A stretch of DNA of 38,285 nucleotides from a virus. Below, piece after piece: positions 13,405 to 21,105 of this stretch. The position numbers and the translations under genes are program-made. Positions within the stretch are counted from its first letter, which is position 1; every line of letters begins with the position of its first letter. The notes under the pieces are model-generated. The model was not told the DNA's origin, did no database searches, and saw only the letters and a program-made list of their open reading frames with translations. The stretch spans positions 1-38,285 of the IMG/VR virus record IMGVR_UViG_3300047457_000508, one strand, 5' to 3'.

Positions 13405-15774
13405 TTACGACGACTTCACAAGCTTGACGGCCGCCGGCGCCGGCACTTGTTCGACCATGCGGCGCAATTCCGATTTGGGCAAATTGGCGAATTCTGGCGC
13501 GCAAAATATATGTTTTTTGCTTGGGTAATCACCTGAATGTAATCGCCCGCAATCAATCCATCCGGCCTCCCTCAGCGCATGCAAAAGGGCCACTTGTGGA
13601 ATTTTGGTGCCCGTCGGGGCGGCGCTTACCAGGCGGTCGCAAAGGGCGTAAAAGGGCGACGCGATCGCGCCGGCCGCGAATTCGCCCAGGCGGGCGGCGA
13701 TGAGTTCGACCAGATACGACTCGGCCGTGCTGCGCCCTTGGTCAATCATGATTGCTTTGGCCTCGGTCATCGGCGGCGCTGCGCCTGGGTTAAAGGCCGA
13801 CACGTCACGATCGCGCAGGTATGCCGCAACGGCCGCCATGCCGCTATTGCCGCTATTGCCGCTATTGCCGCTATTGCCGCTATTGCCGCGATACCAGCCC
13901 CAAAGGGCCTGGGCGTCAGTTTCGGGTAGTCGTCCGGCGTCCGACCAAAGGCAAAACCAGCGGCGATCGTCCGACGGGATACTGATCGCTGCCCGCTCGT
14001 TTGTGAACGCGACTACTAGGATTCGGTTTAAGGATTCGTACGGGTGCAAACCCTTACGATGAACGGATAAAAACTCAGGTGGTGCCGCAATGATCGGCTT
14101 TAGGCTGTTCTCCAATGCTCGCCGGTCCTTGGCTTCAGATTGTCTTAACTCGGCGATTTCCATAACTTCGCACTCGAGCGCGTAGCCCCACTGAGACGAC
14201 AAGTCTTCATTGCGCACTAGGCTGCAATTGGTTTTCGAGTCGCCGCCAATGGCCCAGAAAAAAGGTGCCATCATCGTATCCTTGCCGCTGCCAGGGTAGC
14301 CGCCGATTAGTATCGCGTGATTGATCTTGCGGTTCGGGTTCTGGAATTTATAAGCCAGGACATTCAAGAAATGCTCGCGCTCGAAGTCGGTGGGGATCAT
14401 GCGGTGAACATGGTCCAGCCAAGGCTTAACACTCGTCCCGACGGGCACCTGCGCAATGGCCGCTGGCCGTGCGTTTTGCCAGCGGTTGCCAAAGGGCATG
14501 CCGTCCTTGGCGACGATCAAGTCCTCGCCCGCCGCGTACGTGACGCCGACCAAGGTTTTAGCGCCCATTGCCTGCCGGTTTTGGTCGTAAGCGATTGACG
14601 CCTCTATCTTCCGGTTTGAGTGTATCGACGTGCAATCGACATGCCGGAATAACGCGTTGAAGGTCGAGCGGGCGATCTCCCGGCGGTCTTGCAGGTCGAA
14701 ATAGCAGTCGTCCGTTTGGATGTACGCGAAGCGCTCAAACCAGCCGGCCTTTTCCAGCCGCCCGAGCTCTTTGCGCTCGATCTCGGCCAGCACAGCGGTT
14801 GGGCTCTGCTCGAACATCTCAGCCGCTGCCTGCGGGTTCAATTTCTCCAATGCCGCGCTCATGGTGCTGGCGATCAGTTCATCTCTCACGCCCGGTTCAT
14901 GCTTAGGCCCACCCTGCTCTGCCACCCAGTTTAAGAACGTCGCTGAGTCGAGCTCCAGGCAGTGCGAATGCAGGCAGCAGTAGGCGCGTGCGGACGGGTT
15001 GTAGCGGCCTTCAGGGTTGCCGTCGGTATGCTGGCCTGAGTTCGGGCAGACGACGCCGGCCCAACCCTCGGGGTTAGGTTTGCGCAAGATTAGCCCTTGG
15101 TCATTCAGCCAGCGGAAGACATCGTCGCCGCCGTCGTCGCGGATTCTGATCGGCGCCGGGCCCAGACTGGCCGACTCGTCAGGCGTGACCTCCAGTTTGG
15201 CGCAGATGAACTCGAGGGTGTACTCCTGTTCGGGGTTGAATTCGATCAGCTTGGCTTTGAAGCCGTTCTTGCCTGGCTTTAGGTTTACGCTGCCCGGCAA
15301 GCGGTAATTGCGCACCGGGTTGCAGGCGCCGGGGTCAGTATAGCCAGCGGCTGCGATGGCCTTAATCGCCGCTGCGAAGTCGGATTTTGTCGGTTGTTCT
15401 GAGAATGCGTAGCCCCACTGAAACGATCCCGGCGACGTCTCCATGATCCACGTCGGCGCCAAGGGCGGCAGTTTCGGTGCCTTCATGGGGTCGCCCACGT
15501 CGTCCAGCACCATGACGAGCACGTACTCGCAATTGGCCGCGCTGGCCGATGGTTTGCCTTCCTTGAAGCGATCGACGATGAAGGACGCCGTGTTACCGTA
15601 CCAAGCTTCACCTTCGCGCCGCTTGTGATCCGGCATGAACGCCGGCCAGGTAGCTTTGATAGCGCCGTCTGCGTGGAATTGCAGTTCGCCTTTTTGTTTG
15701 ATGGGTGTTTGTCTAACGAATAGTGCCGTCTCGCCCTCGGGGGCAAGATTTGCGATATACTCGAAGAAGTCCAT
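13405..15774 (-). CDS. Primase-helicase (AEP-type primase plus SF3-like ATPase)
   Basis: 789 aa from the ATG at 15774; the open frame runs on to 15894 but would cross a hairpin and overlap the polymerase gene. Residues 85-95 (VLVMVLDDVGD) hold the catalytic acidic residues of an archaeo-eukaryotic-type primase, with GSFQWGYAF (116-124) and RNYRLPGSVNLKPG (155-168) as further primase signatures. A zinc-finger-like part (CPNSGQHTDG, then CCLHSHC) lies at 243-272. The C-terminal ATPase has Walker A GGYPGSGKDT (491-500) and a DDRRWF sensor region (602-607), as in DUF5906/SF3 helicases. It should unwind DNA and make primers for the adjacent polymerase. A run of five Asn-Ser-Gly (631-645) marks a flexible linker. 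Confidence 0.9.
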   Translation of the reverse strand: MDFFEYIANLAPEGETALFVRQTPIKQKGELQFHADGAIKATWPAFMPDHKRREGEAWYGNTASFIVDRFKEGKPSASAANCEYVLVMVLDDVGDPMKAPKLPPLAPTWIMETSPGSFQWGYAFSEQPTKSDFAAAIKAIAAAGYTDPGACNPVRNYRLPGSVNLKPGKNGFKAKLIEFNPEQEYTLEFICAKLEVTPDESASLGPAPIRIRDDGGDDVFRWLNDQGLILRKPNPEGWAGVVCPNSGQHTDGNPEGRYNPSARAYCCLHSHCLELDSATFLNWVAEQGGPKHEPGVRDELIASTMSAALEKLNPQAAAEMFEQSPTAVLAEIERKELGRLEKAGWFERFAYIQTDDCYFDLQDRREIARSTFNALFRHVDCTSIHSNRKIEASIAYDQNRQAMGAKTLVGVTYAAGEDLIVAKDGMPFGNRWQNARPAAIAQVPVGTSVKPWLDHVHRMIPTDFEREHFLNVLAYKFQNPNRKINHAILIGGYPGSGKDTMMAPFFWAIGGDSKTNCSLVRNEDLSSQWGYALECEVMEIAELRQSEAKDRRALENSLKPIIAAPPEFLSVHRKGLHPYESLNRILVVAFTNERAAISIPSDDRRWFCLWSDAGRLPETDAQALWGWYRGNSGNSGNSGNSGNSGMAAVAAYLRDRDVSAFNPGAAPPMTEAKAIMIDQGRSTAESYLVELIAARLGEFAAGAIASPFYALCDRLVSAAPTGTKIPQVALLHALREAGWIDCGRLHSGDYPSKKHIFCAPEFANLPKSELRRMVEQVPAPAAVKLVKSS
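13840..13884. repeat. Tandem 9-bp repeat (5 copies) within the primase-helicase gene
   Basis: GCCGCTATT is repeated five times without change. On the coding strand it encodes five Asn-Ser-Gly triplets. Copy number can change by slippage without breaking the frame. Confidence 0.95.
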
Positions 15775-15794
15775 TGCAATCCTTGTAGTTGAGA

Positions 15795-15820
15795 AAGCCG
15801 CCCGGCCAGGCGGCTTTTTT
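15795..15820 (+). terminator. Terminator-like hairpin between polymerase and primase genes
   Basis: AAGCCGCC (15795-15802) pairs perfectly with GGCGGCTT (15809-15816) across a 6-base loop, followed by four more T residues. The T-run lies on the plus strand, although both flanking genes are on the minus strand. In the minus mRNA it is a hairpin just before the primase gene with only a short TTT after it. It may stop antisense transcripts or tune polymerase against primase expression. Confidence 0.6.
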
Positions 15821-17846
15821 ATTTGCCGTAACGACTCATGATTTTGACCCCGGCTTTCAATGGCAGTCCTTGCGCCCAATCGGGCGCAGTACACATGACT
15901 TGCCGGAGTTGTGTTGCAGATTCTTCTGGAGTTGCGGTTTCGAGAACGATTTCATCATGCACATGTAGTACTGCATCAGGAAGCTGGCGTAAAGAATGCC
16001 GTAACAGATCGTTCGCGATCGCTTGCGTTATGTTCTCACAGGCGAGCCCACGCCACAAGCGAGCACGCGGCCATTCTTTAGCGTCTGCCGCCGGTTTCCA
16101 TGCCGCTTTAACATAAGTAATCTCGTCTCCCTCGAACTTAGCGAACGGATAACAGAGAATGCGGCCCGACGGCAGCGAATACCACAGATGCTGGCCGTCG
16201 TAGTAGTAAGTGATGCGTCCGACGGGAAACTCGCGCCCTGGGTTGCGTAGCGCACGCGTGTAGGCGTCTTCGAGTTTCTGCCAGTAGCGCACTGCCCACG
16301 GGTTTGCACGCCGCCACGCGTCAACGATGCGCTTGGCGTCCGACTCCGGCATGAAAATGCCGTAGTTGCGGCCCATTGCCGAGAACGCACCGACACCACC
16401 TGCGAAACCAAGCGAGAGCACGGCCACCTTGCCGATCTGGCGCTCGTCTGACTCAGCGCCGATCTGCTCTTCTGGCATGCGATAGATGCCTGCGGCCTCG
16501 CGGATGTAAATGTCTTTGCCTTCGCGAAAGACATCTAGCACTGCTTCCGCCTGCGGATCGGCCGAGGCCCACGGAGTAACACGCGCTTCAATAGCCGACC
16601 AATCAGCGACGACAAACTGCTTGCCTTCTGCGGGTATCAGTGCGGGCCGGAGCATTCCCCTGAGAACATCTGTAACCCTCTTTCCAAATCTTGGGATGAT
16701 TGAGTGTCCACGTACCATAGCGTTGCGCACGGCGTCTGGGTCGGAGGCACATTTGCGTGTGAAATTATGGACCTGCGCGCCATAGCTACTAGCGCGTCCA
16801 GTGGCAGATCCTCCGGCAAAGACGAAGGCGCCTCGCACACGATCATCCTCTTCGTCAGATAACTCGCTAAGGCGGCTGAACTTCGCAACTGACGACGCCC
16901 AAAGATCATCTGCGCATTGAATGACGTCCGCAACATGGGCCGGAATCTCATCGGGATTTTCCTCCGCAAAGGCTAACAAGTTTGCACGTACTGACTTATC
17001 GATCGAATACTTCTTTTCGCCGTCTTTGTACGTCTCCATCATCTTCAAGGCTTGGGGCCCGACCCGTTCCATCACCCATCGCTTCATGCGCGGGCTGCGC
17101 ACGGATTGAATCTCACCTTTGGTCAGATCATGCACCAGCGACTCGATTTCCTCAAGCTCGGCTGACGCGTACCGCACCGCAGCATCCGCCAGCGGGCGGT
17201 CTAATAGCACGCCACGGTCGTTAATGCGCTCGTTTGTGTGGTAGTCGGTGAGCTCCTCCGCTGACAGATCGCGCATGGCTTTGGAGATCGCCCGCATAGC
17301 GCGAACATCCTGCTCGCAGTAGCGGATCATCTCGGCCATTAGCGCCGGATCATCGTTGAAAGTGCCATCTGCGCGGGGTATCGATAAAGCTCGGATAAGC
17401 TGGCTTCCTCGGTGGTCTTTGCGCATGTTGCTACTAATGGCGCGTCCGACGTCTTCGAGGCTGCCAGGTAGGCAGTTCGCACGCGCTTGTGCAGCGGTGC
17501 AGTAGAACTGTTCGAGTTGAAAGTTACATTGTAGGACGTACCAAAAAATAAGACGTTCGAATGCAGCGTTGTGGGCCCGTATCTGTCCTGCATGATTCTT
17601 AACACGATCCGGAAAAGGCTGGTCGGGAGTCCAAGTGGACACTTCGTCGTCGTCAAACGCGTAGGACATACATAGAACATCTGTACTGGCGTCTTGTGCA
17701 TAGTTGTAGACTCCTTTAGACGACAAGTCACATCGAGAGCGCGTCTCGAAATCGATCCAGAGAATTTTATTCATGGGAATAGGTGGGGTACTCGCTGCGT
17801 CCGGATATCTCTCGTCGCCAGTGGTGCGGTCTGGCTTCCCCGGCAT
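15819..17846 (-). CDS. Family A DNA polymerase with 3'-5' exonuclease
   Basis: The exonuclease domain begins at MNKILWIDFETRSRCDLSS (catalytic Asp and Glu in DFET) and includes RAHNAAFERLIFW and YCEQDVRAMRAI. The polymerase has motif A VVADWSAIEARV, motif B in RQIGKVAVLSLGFAGG and motif C VHDEIVLE near the C-terminus. There is no 5'-3' exonuclease, as usual for phage replicative PolA enzymes. The start is open: ATG 17846 has a GGGGG site and gives 675 aa; ATG 17774 matches where homologues normally begin (651 aa) but has a poor ribosome site. It forms one operon with the putative binding protein upstream and the primase-helicase downstream, and should be the main replicase. Confidence 0.95.
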   Translation of the reverse strand: MPGKPDRTTGDERYPDAASTPPIPMNKILWIDFETRSRCDLSSKGVYNYAQDASTDVLCMSYAFDDDEVSTWTPDQPFPDRVKNHAGQIRAHNAAFERLIFWYVLQCNFQLEQFYCTAAQARANCLPGSLEDVGRAISSNMRKDHRGSQLIRALSIPRADGTFNDDPALMAEMIRYCEQDVRAMRAISKAMRDLSAEELTDYHTNERINDRGVLLDRPLADAAVRYASAELEEIESLVHDLTKGEIQSVRSPRMKRWVMERVGPQALKMMETYKDGEKKYSIDKSVRANLLAFAEENPDEIPAHVADVIQCADDLWASSVAKFSRLSELSDEEDDRVRGAFVFAGGSATGRASSYGAQVHNFTRKCASDPDAVRNAMVRGHSIIPRFGKRVTDVLRGMLRPALIPAEGKQFVVADWSAIEARVTPWASADPQAEAVLDVFREGKDIYIREAAGIYRMPEEQIGAESDERQIGKVAVLSLGFAGGVGAFSAMGRNYGIFMPESDAKRIVDAWRRANPWAVRYWQKLEDAYTRALRNPGREFPVGRITYYYDGQHLWYSLPSGRILCYPFAKFEGDEITYVKAAWKPAADAKEWPRARLWRGLACENITQAIANDLLRHSLRQLPDAVLHVHDEIVLETATPEESATQLRQVMCTAPDWAQGLPLKAGVKIMSRYGK

Positions 17847-17865
17847 CCGCTTTCCCCCGTGTTAC

Positions 17866-18489
17866 TTAAGCCGAACGACGACGACGCTGCGGCGCCGCCT
17901 CTTCCTTAGCTTCATCAGCTTCGGCAGTCTGACCATCCATTGACGCCCATTCTTGAATTTCGAAAACAGGCGTGTAGATTTTGCCGTAGCTCTTGTGCTG
18001 ATACGAGTCTTTCTTCAAGCACACGACCGGCACCGGCAGATTCGGCGTTGTCTCGCACTGGGTAGCGATTGCGATGCCCAGCGTATTAACAGCGCGTTTG
18101 CCACCGACAGACGTTGTCGTGTAGCGCACTTCCAGACCCTTGTCAGGACCTGATAGGCACTTCAACGACATACCGACTTGCACTTCCCAACCTTTCTTCG
18201 CGCCGTGCGGCACGGGCGGCAACTCAGGCTTCGGTTCAGTGACCGGCACCATCATCTCACCCAACACGTCGCCGTCGCCCCACGCGATATAGCCGTGGAT
18301 GAACGAGAACGGATTGACTGCCCAGGTAGAGTCAGACTCGACTTCAGTCTGCTCGGCGCCGTAGATCCAATGGCCACCTTTGTCCATCTTAAGAATGACG
18401 GAGCCAACAGCGCCGACGTCTTTCTCAAGCGTACGCAGAGCAACAGACAGGGACGAAACGGGAGGGAGGTTTGCGATAGCGAATGACAT
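17866..18489 (-). CDS. Putative single-stranded DNA-binding protein (207 aa)
   Basis: Beta-rich protein (FAIANLPPVSSLSVALRTLE, then GSVILKMDKGGHWIYGAEQT, then GWEVQVGMSLKCLSGPDKG, then EVRYTTTSVGGKRAVNTL). The C-terminus is acidic (AEADEAKEEAA), then ends PQRRRRSA. It lies between the RecB-like nuclease and DNA polymerase, a spot where phages commonly encode a single-strand-binding protein. AAAGGAAAG lies before the ATG. The OB-fold cannot be confirmed by eye, and the final basic tail is unlike the acidic tip of bacterial SSB, so the role is an inference from position and strand-rich make-up. Confidence 0.55.
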   Translation of the reverse strand: MSFAIANLPPVSSLSVALRTLEKDVGAVGSVILKMDKGGHWIYGAEQTEVESDSTWAVNPFSFIHGYIAWGDGDVLGEMMVPVTEPKPELPPVPHGAKKGWEVQVGMSLKCLSGPDKGLEVRYTTTSVGGKRAVNTLGIAIATQCETTPNLPVPVVCLKKDSYQHKSYGKIYTPVFEIQEWASMDGQTAEADEAKEEAAPQRRRRSA

Positions 18490-18500
18490 AGTACTTTCCT

Positions 18501-19619
18501 TTACTGTAGTTTAGATAAGGCAGCAGCAAGCTGCTTGCCGATTTGAAGAGCCTCGGGACGGGGATCGCTCTCCGGCACCAAGGTACTGCCCGAAGACACC
18601 GATGTGACTAGCGTCTCAGGAAGTTCGATTTTACGCTTTTTCAGCGCTTTCTCCGCCTGCGCAGGCGACAATAATTCTTGCACGTAAGGTTCTACACCAT
18701 ACTCGCGCAGCCAACTCGCTGCGTTGTCTTTGTTCGTCCACTGGCGCGTACCGCGTTTGGCGACCAGTTTGTAGCCTGGCACCTTGTGGCCTTTATCCAA
18801 CATCGTAAACGCCAACGAGCGCAGGTCTTTGATGAAGTCTTCCAGGCGGTCGGCTTGGCCTAGCATGATGCTGATCTGCTCGGCCGGCAGCGCGTCTAAT
18901 TGCATCTTTAGCGCGCGATCGACTTCGCCAGTCATTTGCGGGCAGATTGGTTTGGCGGTACACCAGCGGCAATGGTCGCCGGTTTGCATTACTGGATCGG
19001 GTCGAAGTGCTTGGGTAACAGCACGCAAGAGGGTAAGCTCGAAATTAGCAACCCGCGCTTTATCAGTGACCCAGCGCCTGATCGCTGGAGGTTGCACGAT
19101 GATGAGCTCAATCTCATCCGCACCCTCAAAAACCCACTTTGCGGCCTCAGTGCGCATAGCTGCCGCCGCATAAAACAGTAACTGAGGGTTATCATCAGCA
19201 TCAACAAGAACCCCATCGCCAAATTTCCAGTCGAGAACAATAGCCCGGCTGCCGATCCGACCCAGTAGATCAGTAGAACCAAATACACCAGGAAGAAAAT
19301 CTCCAAACCCCACTCGGGTTTCGACGCAATATTGCATGCGCTTGTCTGGATCGATTTCTTCGAGTGCTTCCAAAGCGGGTATAACTTTCTCATCGAGTAG
19401 CTCCTGCGTCAAAACTTGGTTTTTGTATTCGGCGCCCAGCATCTGCTCGGGCTTTTTGTCGAACTCCAAGAGTTCAGCCATGACGTTGTGCAGTAGCGTC
19501 CCGCGCGCTGCGTGTTCGGATTCGATCTGTGGGGGCATCTGCTGGCAGAGCTTCACAGACGCGGGGCAGGCGATGACGCGTTTGGCGGTGCTGCCCCCTA
19601 CGATATTGGAGTGAGCCAT
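18501..19619 (-). CDS. DUF2800 / Cas4-RecB-like nuclease with likely Fe-S cluster
   Basis: 372-aa protein of the PD-(D/E)XK group. Residues visible are His 44 (GTLLHNVMAELL), Asp 117 (FGSTDLLG), Asp 130 and Lys 132 (VLDWKFGDG) and Gln 146 (NPQLLFYA), the usual RecB-nuclease set. Four Cys (C18 in ACPAS, and C217, C220, C226 in HCRWCTAKPIC) follow the Cas4/AddB pattern of one N-terminal and three C-terminal Cys that hold a 4Fe-4S cluster. It probably acts as a DNA exonuclease in replication or recombination. The start overlaps the 59-aa gene by one base (TGATG), and it is co-transcribed with the SSB-like protein and polymerase. Confidence 0.88.
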   Translation of the reverse strand: MAHSNIVGGSTAKRVIACPASVKLCQQMPPQIESEHAARGTLLHNVMAELLEFDKKPEQMLGAEYKNQVLTQELLDEKVIPALEALEEIDPDKRMQYCVETRVGFGDFLPGVFGSTDLLGRIGSRAIVLDWKFGDGVLVDADDNPQLLFYAAAAMRTEAAKWVFEGADEIELIIVQPPAIRRWVTDKARVANFELTLLRAVTQALRPDPVMQTGDHCRWCTAKPICPQMTGEVDRALKMQLDALPAEQISIMLGQADRLEDFIKDLRSLAFTMLDKGHKVPGYKLVAKRGTRQWTNKDNAASWLREYGVEPYVQELLSPAQAEKALKKRKIELPETLVTSVSSGSTLVPESDPRPEALQIGKQLAAALSKLQ

Positions 19620-19798
19620 CAGTTACCCGCCTTTGTGTTAATAGCCACAGTGCCTACGAGGAAATTACGCTTTGCGGCATGTATAGCTAGGGTATTTTGA
19701 ATGGCTAGTACAAGCTCATGCTTAACGGCGCCACTAAGAGGCTCGAAACCAGCTGTCTGAACTATAAGGTGTAACTCTTCAGTGATTGCGGTTGCCAT
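19619..19798 (-). CDS. Small protein opening the replication operon (59 aa)
   Basis: The ATG at 19798 is chosen because AGGAGA stands 7 bases before it and a strong promoter lies just upstream. The frame is open to 19954, but that part covers the promoter and the divergent gene. The sequence is MATAITEELHLIVQTAGFEP, then LSGAVKHELVLAIQNTLAIH, then AAKRNFLVGTVAINTKAGN. It is helical then strand-like, with no recognised family. It is coupled to the nuclease gene by a one-base overlap. Confidence 0.7.
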   Translation of the reverse strand: MATAITEELHLIVQTAGFEPLSGAVKHELVLAIQNTLAIHAAKRNFLVGTVAINTKAGN

Positions 19799-19828
19799 AT
19801 TGTATTCTCCTGAACTGATTGAGCCTTC

Positions 19829-19857
19829 AGCATAGCGGGCAAAAAACCGCTTGTCAA
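19829..19857 (-). promoter_or_regulatory. Sigma70-type promoter of the replication operon
   Basis: On the minus strand TTGACA (19857-19852), a 17-base spacer and TATGCT (19834-19829) match 10 of 12. The start point near 19822 leaves a leader of about 24 bases with a good ribosome site. The spacer contains AGCGG and CCGCT as an inverted repeat, a possible operator. Confidence 0.7.
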
Positions 19858-19879
19858 ACATTTTTAAATCATTTAAGCT
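19851..19879 (+). promoter_or_regulatory. Possible divergent rightward promoter for the VRR-NUC operon
   Basis: TTGTCA (19851-19856), a 17-base spacer and TAAGCT (19874-19879) read rightward. The -10 is poor. Its -35 overlaps the -35 of the leftward promoter. Transcription would begin at about 19886, almost at the ATG (19887), implying a leaderless first gene, which fits the lack of a Shine-Dalgarno site there. Confidence 0.35.
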
Positions 19880-19886
19880 ACAACAC

Positions 19887-20174
19887 ATGAAAGAATCTGA
19901 AGTAGAGAAGCATTTCGTCTGGACGGTCGAGCGCCTCGGTGGCCAGACGTACAAGTTCCGCTCTGTAACCCAGCGCGGCGTCTGTGATCGGATCGCCTGC
20001 CTGCCGAATGGCGAGACGTGGTTTATTGAATTAAAAACAACGAATGGTCGGTTGTCTGCTTTGCAAAAGTTTTTCTTATTGACAATGCAGCACTTAAATC
20101 AAAAACATGCAGTGCTTTGGACAAAGGAGCAAATAGATGAATGGGCAAAAACCAGAAGCCCTGCGGCTGGCTGA
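19887..20174 (+). CDS. VRR-NUC domain nuclease
   Basis: 95-aa protein with the compact VRR-NUC fold: helix MKESEVEKHFVWTVERLGGQ, then YKFRSVTQRGVCDRIA (Asp 34), then WFIELKTTNGRLSALQ (Glu 48, Lys 50 and Gln 60). These residues form the restriction-like metal site of a family that cuts DNA junctions or flaps, known in FAN1 and in many phages. The ATG at 19887 lacks a visible ribosome site; a TTG start at 19851 is possible but lies on the promoter. It probably acts in resolving replication or packaging intermediates. Its end overlaps the next gene by 38 bases. Confidence 0.88.
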   Translation: MKESEVEKHFVWTVERLGGQTYKFRSVTQRGVCDRIACLPNGETWFIELKTTNGRLSALQKFFLLTMQHLNQKHAVLWTKEQIDEWAKTRSPAAG

Positions 20175-20382
20175 TGAAATAAGCAAATGTTATGAAGATG
20201 ATGATTACTGGCTTAATGTCGCCACCGAACTGCGCCGCTTGCATGAGGTGAATGCTGAGTTAATGCAGATATTTAAGCGCATTCGGTTTGAACAATGTTT
20301 TGTTTGTGAATGCGGAATTGAAGATGCGACATGGGAATTGATTGAAGCCAACATCGCCAAAGCTACAGGAGAACAACGATGA
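20137..20382 (+). CDS. Hypothetical protein (81 aa)
   Basis: GGAG precedes the ATG at 20137, inside the end of the VRR-NUC gene. The sequence begins NGQKPEALRLADEISKCYED and has a helix ATELRRLHEVNAELMQIFKR, then CFVCECGIEDATWELIEAN. PEALRLADEL-type starts are frequent in small phage proteins of unknown function. Three Cys (CFVCECG) may be incidental. Its stop overlaps the next start by 4 bases. Confidence 0.75.
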   Translation: MNGQKPEALRLADEISKCYEDDDYWLNVATELRRLHEVNAELMQIFKRIRFEQCFVCECGIEDATWELIEANIAKATGEQR

Positions 20383-20543
20383 CAACTTACACAATCGAAG
20401 TAAACCATGACGAGGATGGCGTATCCGTGGTAGTCAAAGACCTTGACCCTAATACAATGGTTGAAGACCGTGAAGCAATCGCGTGTGCGTTAGAAGAAGC
20501 ATTACGGATAACCAGAGAACACTTGCCACAGAGGTTTCAATGA
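20379..20543 (+). CDS. Small hypothetical protein (54 aa)
   Basis: ATG at 20379, overlapping the previous stop (ATGA) after ACAGGAGAACAACG, and TGA at 20541-20543. The sequence is MTTYTIEVNHDEDGVSVVVK, then DLDPNTMVEDREAIACALEE, then ALRITREHLPQRFQ. Strand-strand-helix pattern, acidic, not recognised. The stop overlaps the next start by 4 bases, which supports translation in series. Confidence 0.7.
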   Translation: MTTYTIEVNHDEDGVSVVVKDLDPNTMVEDREAIACALEEALRITREHLPQRFQ

Positions 20544-20965
20544 CCATCACACTAACACGCGAGGAAGCGCAGCAGGTGCTGGATGCGTTAGAAAAATTGG
20601 CAAATGAAACCCCAACAACCCATGTGCGTGTAGGCAGAGCAATTTCAGATGGCAAAGAACATGTTGCTTTATGGTTTGATGATTCAACTGATCCTTTGCA
20701 GCAGGCTTTGTATTTAAACGCAACTAAGCCAGAAAAATTGAAGCCGCTTCTTACGTTCTTCCGCGCCAGACTAAGCGCACCTGAACCGGAGCCGGTGGCT
20801 GGCTATAGGTGGGAAGAAGGACGTATACCGCCAAGCGTAACTTTCACCGCTCCATCACAGCGCGAATGGCAGGGGCTGACGGATGAGGACTTGTCGGTAT
20901 GCGATGAGGACGGCGTGATACTGGCTCGGTATTGGGAAGCCAAGCTACAGGAGAAAAACACATGA
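20540..20965 (+). CDS. Hypothetical phage protein (141 aa)
   Basis: The start is ATG 20540 (the frame is open to 20483, but that part overlaps the 54-aa gene). It begins MTITLTREEAQQVLDALEKL. After a strand-rich middle it ends WQGLTDEDLSVCDEDG, then ARYWEAKLQEKNT. The LTREEAQQVLDALE opening and the WQGLTDEDL...AKLKEKNT ending are known to me as interchangeable blocks in small phage proteins, suggesting a mosaic of two short modules. Function unknown. Confidence 0.78.
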   Translation: MTITLTREEAQQVLDALEKLANETPTTHVRVGRAISDGKEHVALWFDDSTDPLQQALYLNATKPEKLKPLLTFFRARLSAPEPEPVAGYRWEEGRIPPSVTFTAPSQREWQGLTDEDLSVCDEDGVILARYWEAKLQEKNT

Positions 20966-21105
20966 ACTGGCGATATGAACGCGAACGCGCTGAAAGGGCG
21001 CGTAAGAATAAAGAATGGGAAAAACAAAACACACGTAACCTGCACGATCTATTTTTCGGACGCAAAATCAATGAAACTCCGCCCGTACCAAGAAGAGGCC
21101 GCTGA
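20962..21105 (+). CDS. Very small basic protein overlapping the helicase start (47 aa)
   Basis: The ATG at 20962 overlaps the previous stop (ATGA) after CAGGAGAAAAACAC; the stop is at 21103-21105. The sequence is MNWRYERERAERARKNKEWE, then KQNTRNLHDLFFGRKINETP, then PVPRRGR. It is highly charged, Arg-rich and probably a single helix with a basic tail. The last 35 bases overlap the helicase gene in another frame. Good ribosome site and coupling favour a real gene; function unknown. Confidence 0.6.
   Translation: MNWRYERERAERARKNKEWEKQNTRNLHDLFFGRKINETPPVPRRGR

Noticed and set aside
15775-15894. N-terminal extension of the primase-helicase
   Set aside because: It would cross the hairpin and overlap the polymerase gene end; residues there look non-coding and MDFFEYI is the natural start.
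16028-16534. 168-aa minus frame inside the polymerase gene
   Set aside because: Ser/Arg-rich shadow of the polymerase coding frame, no recognisable motif.
19799-19954. Extension of the 59-aa gene upstream
   Set aside because: It covers a strong promoter and the divergent gene start; the AGGAGA site fixes the start at 19798.
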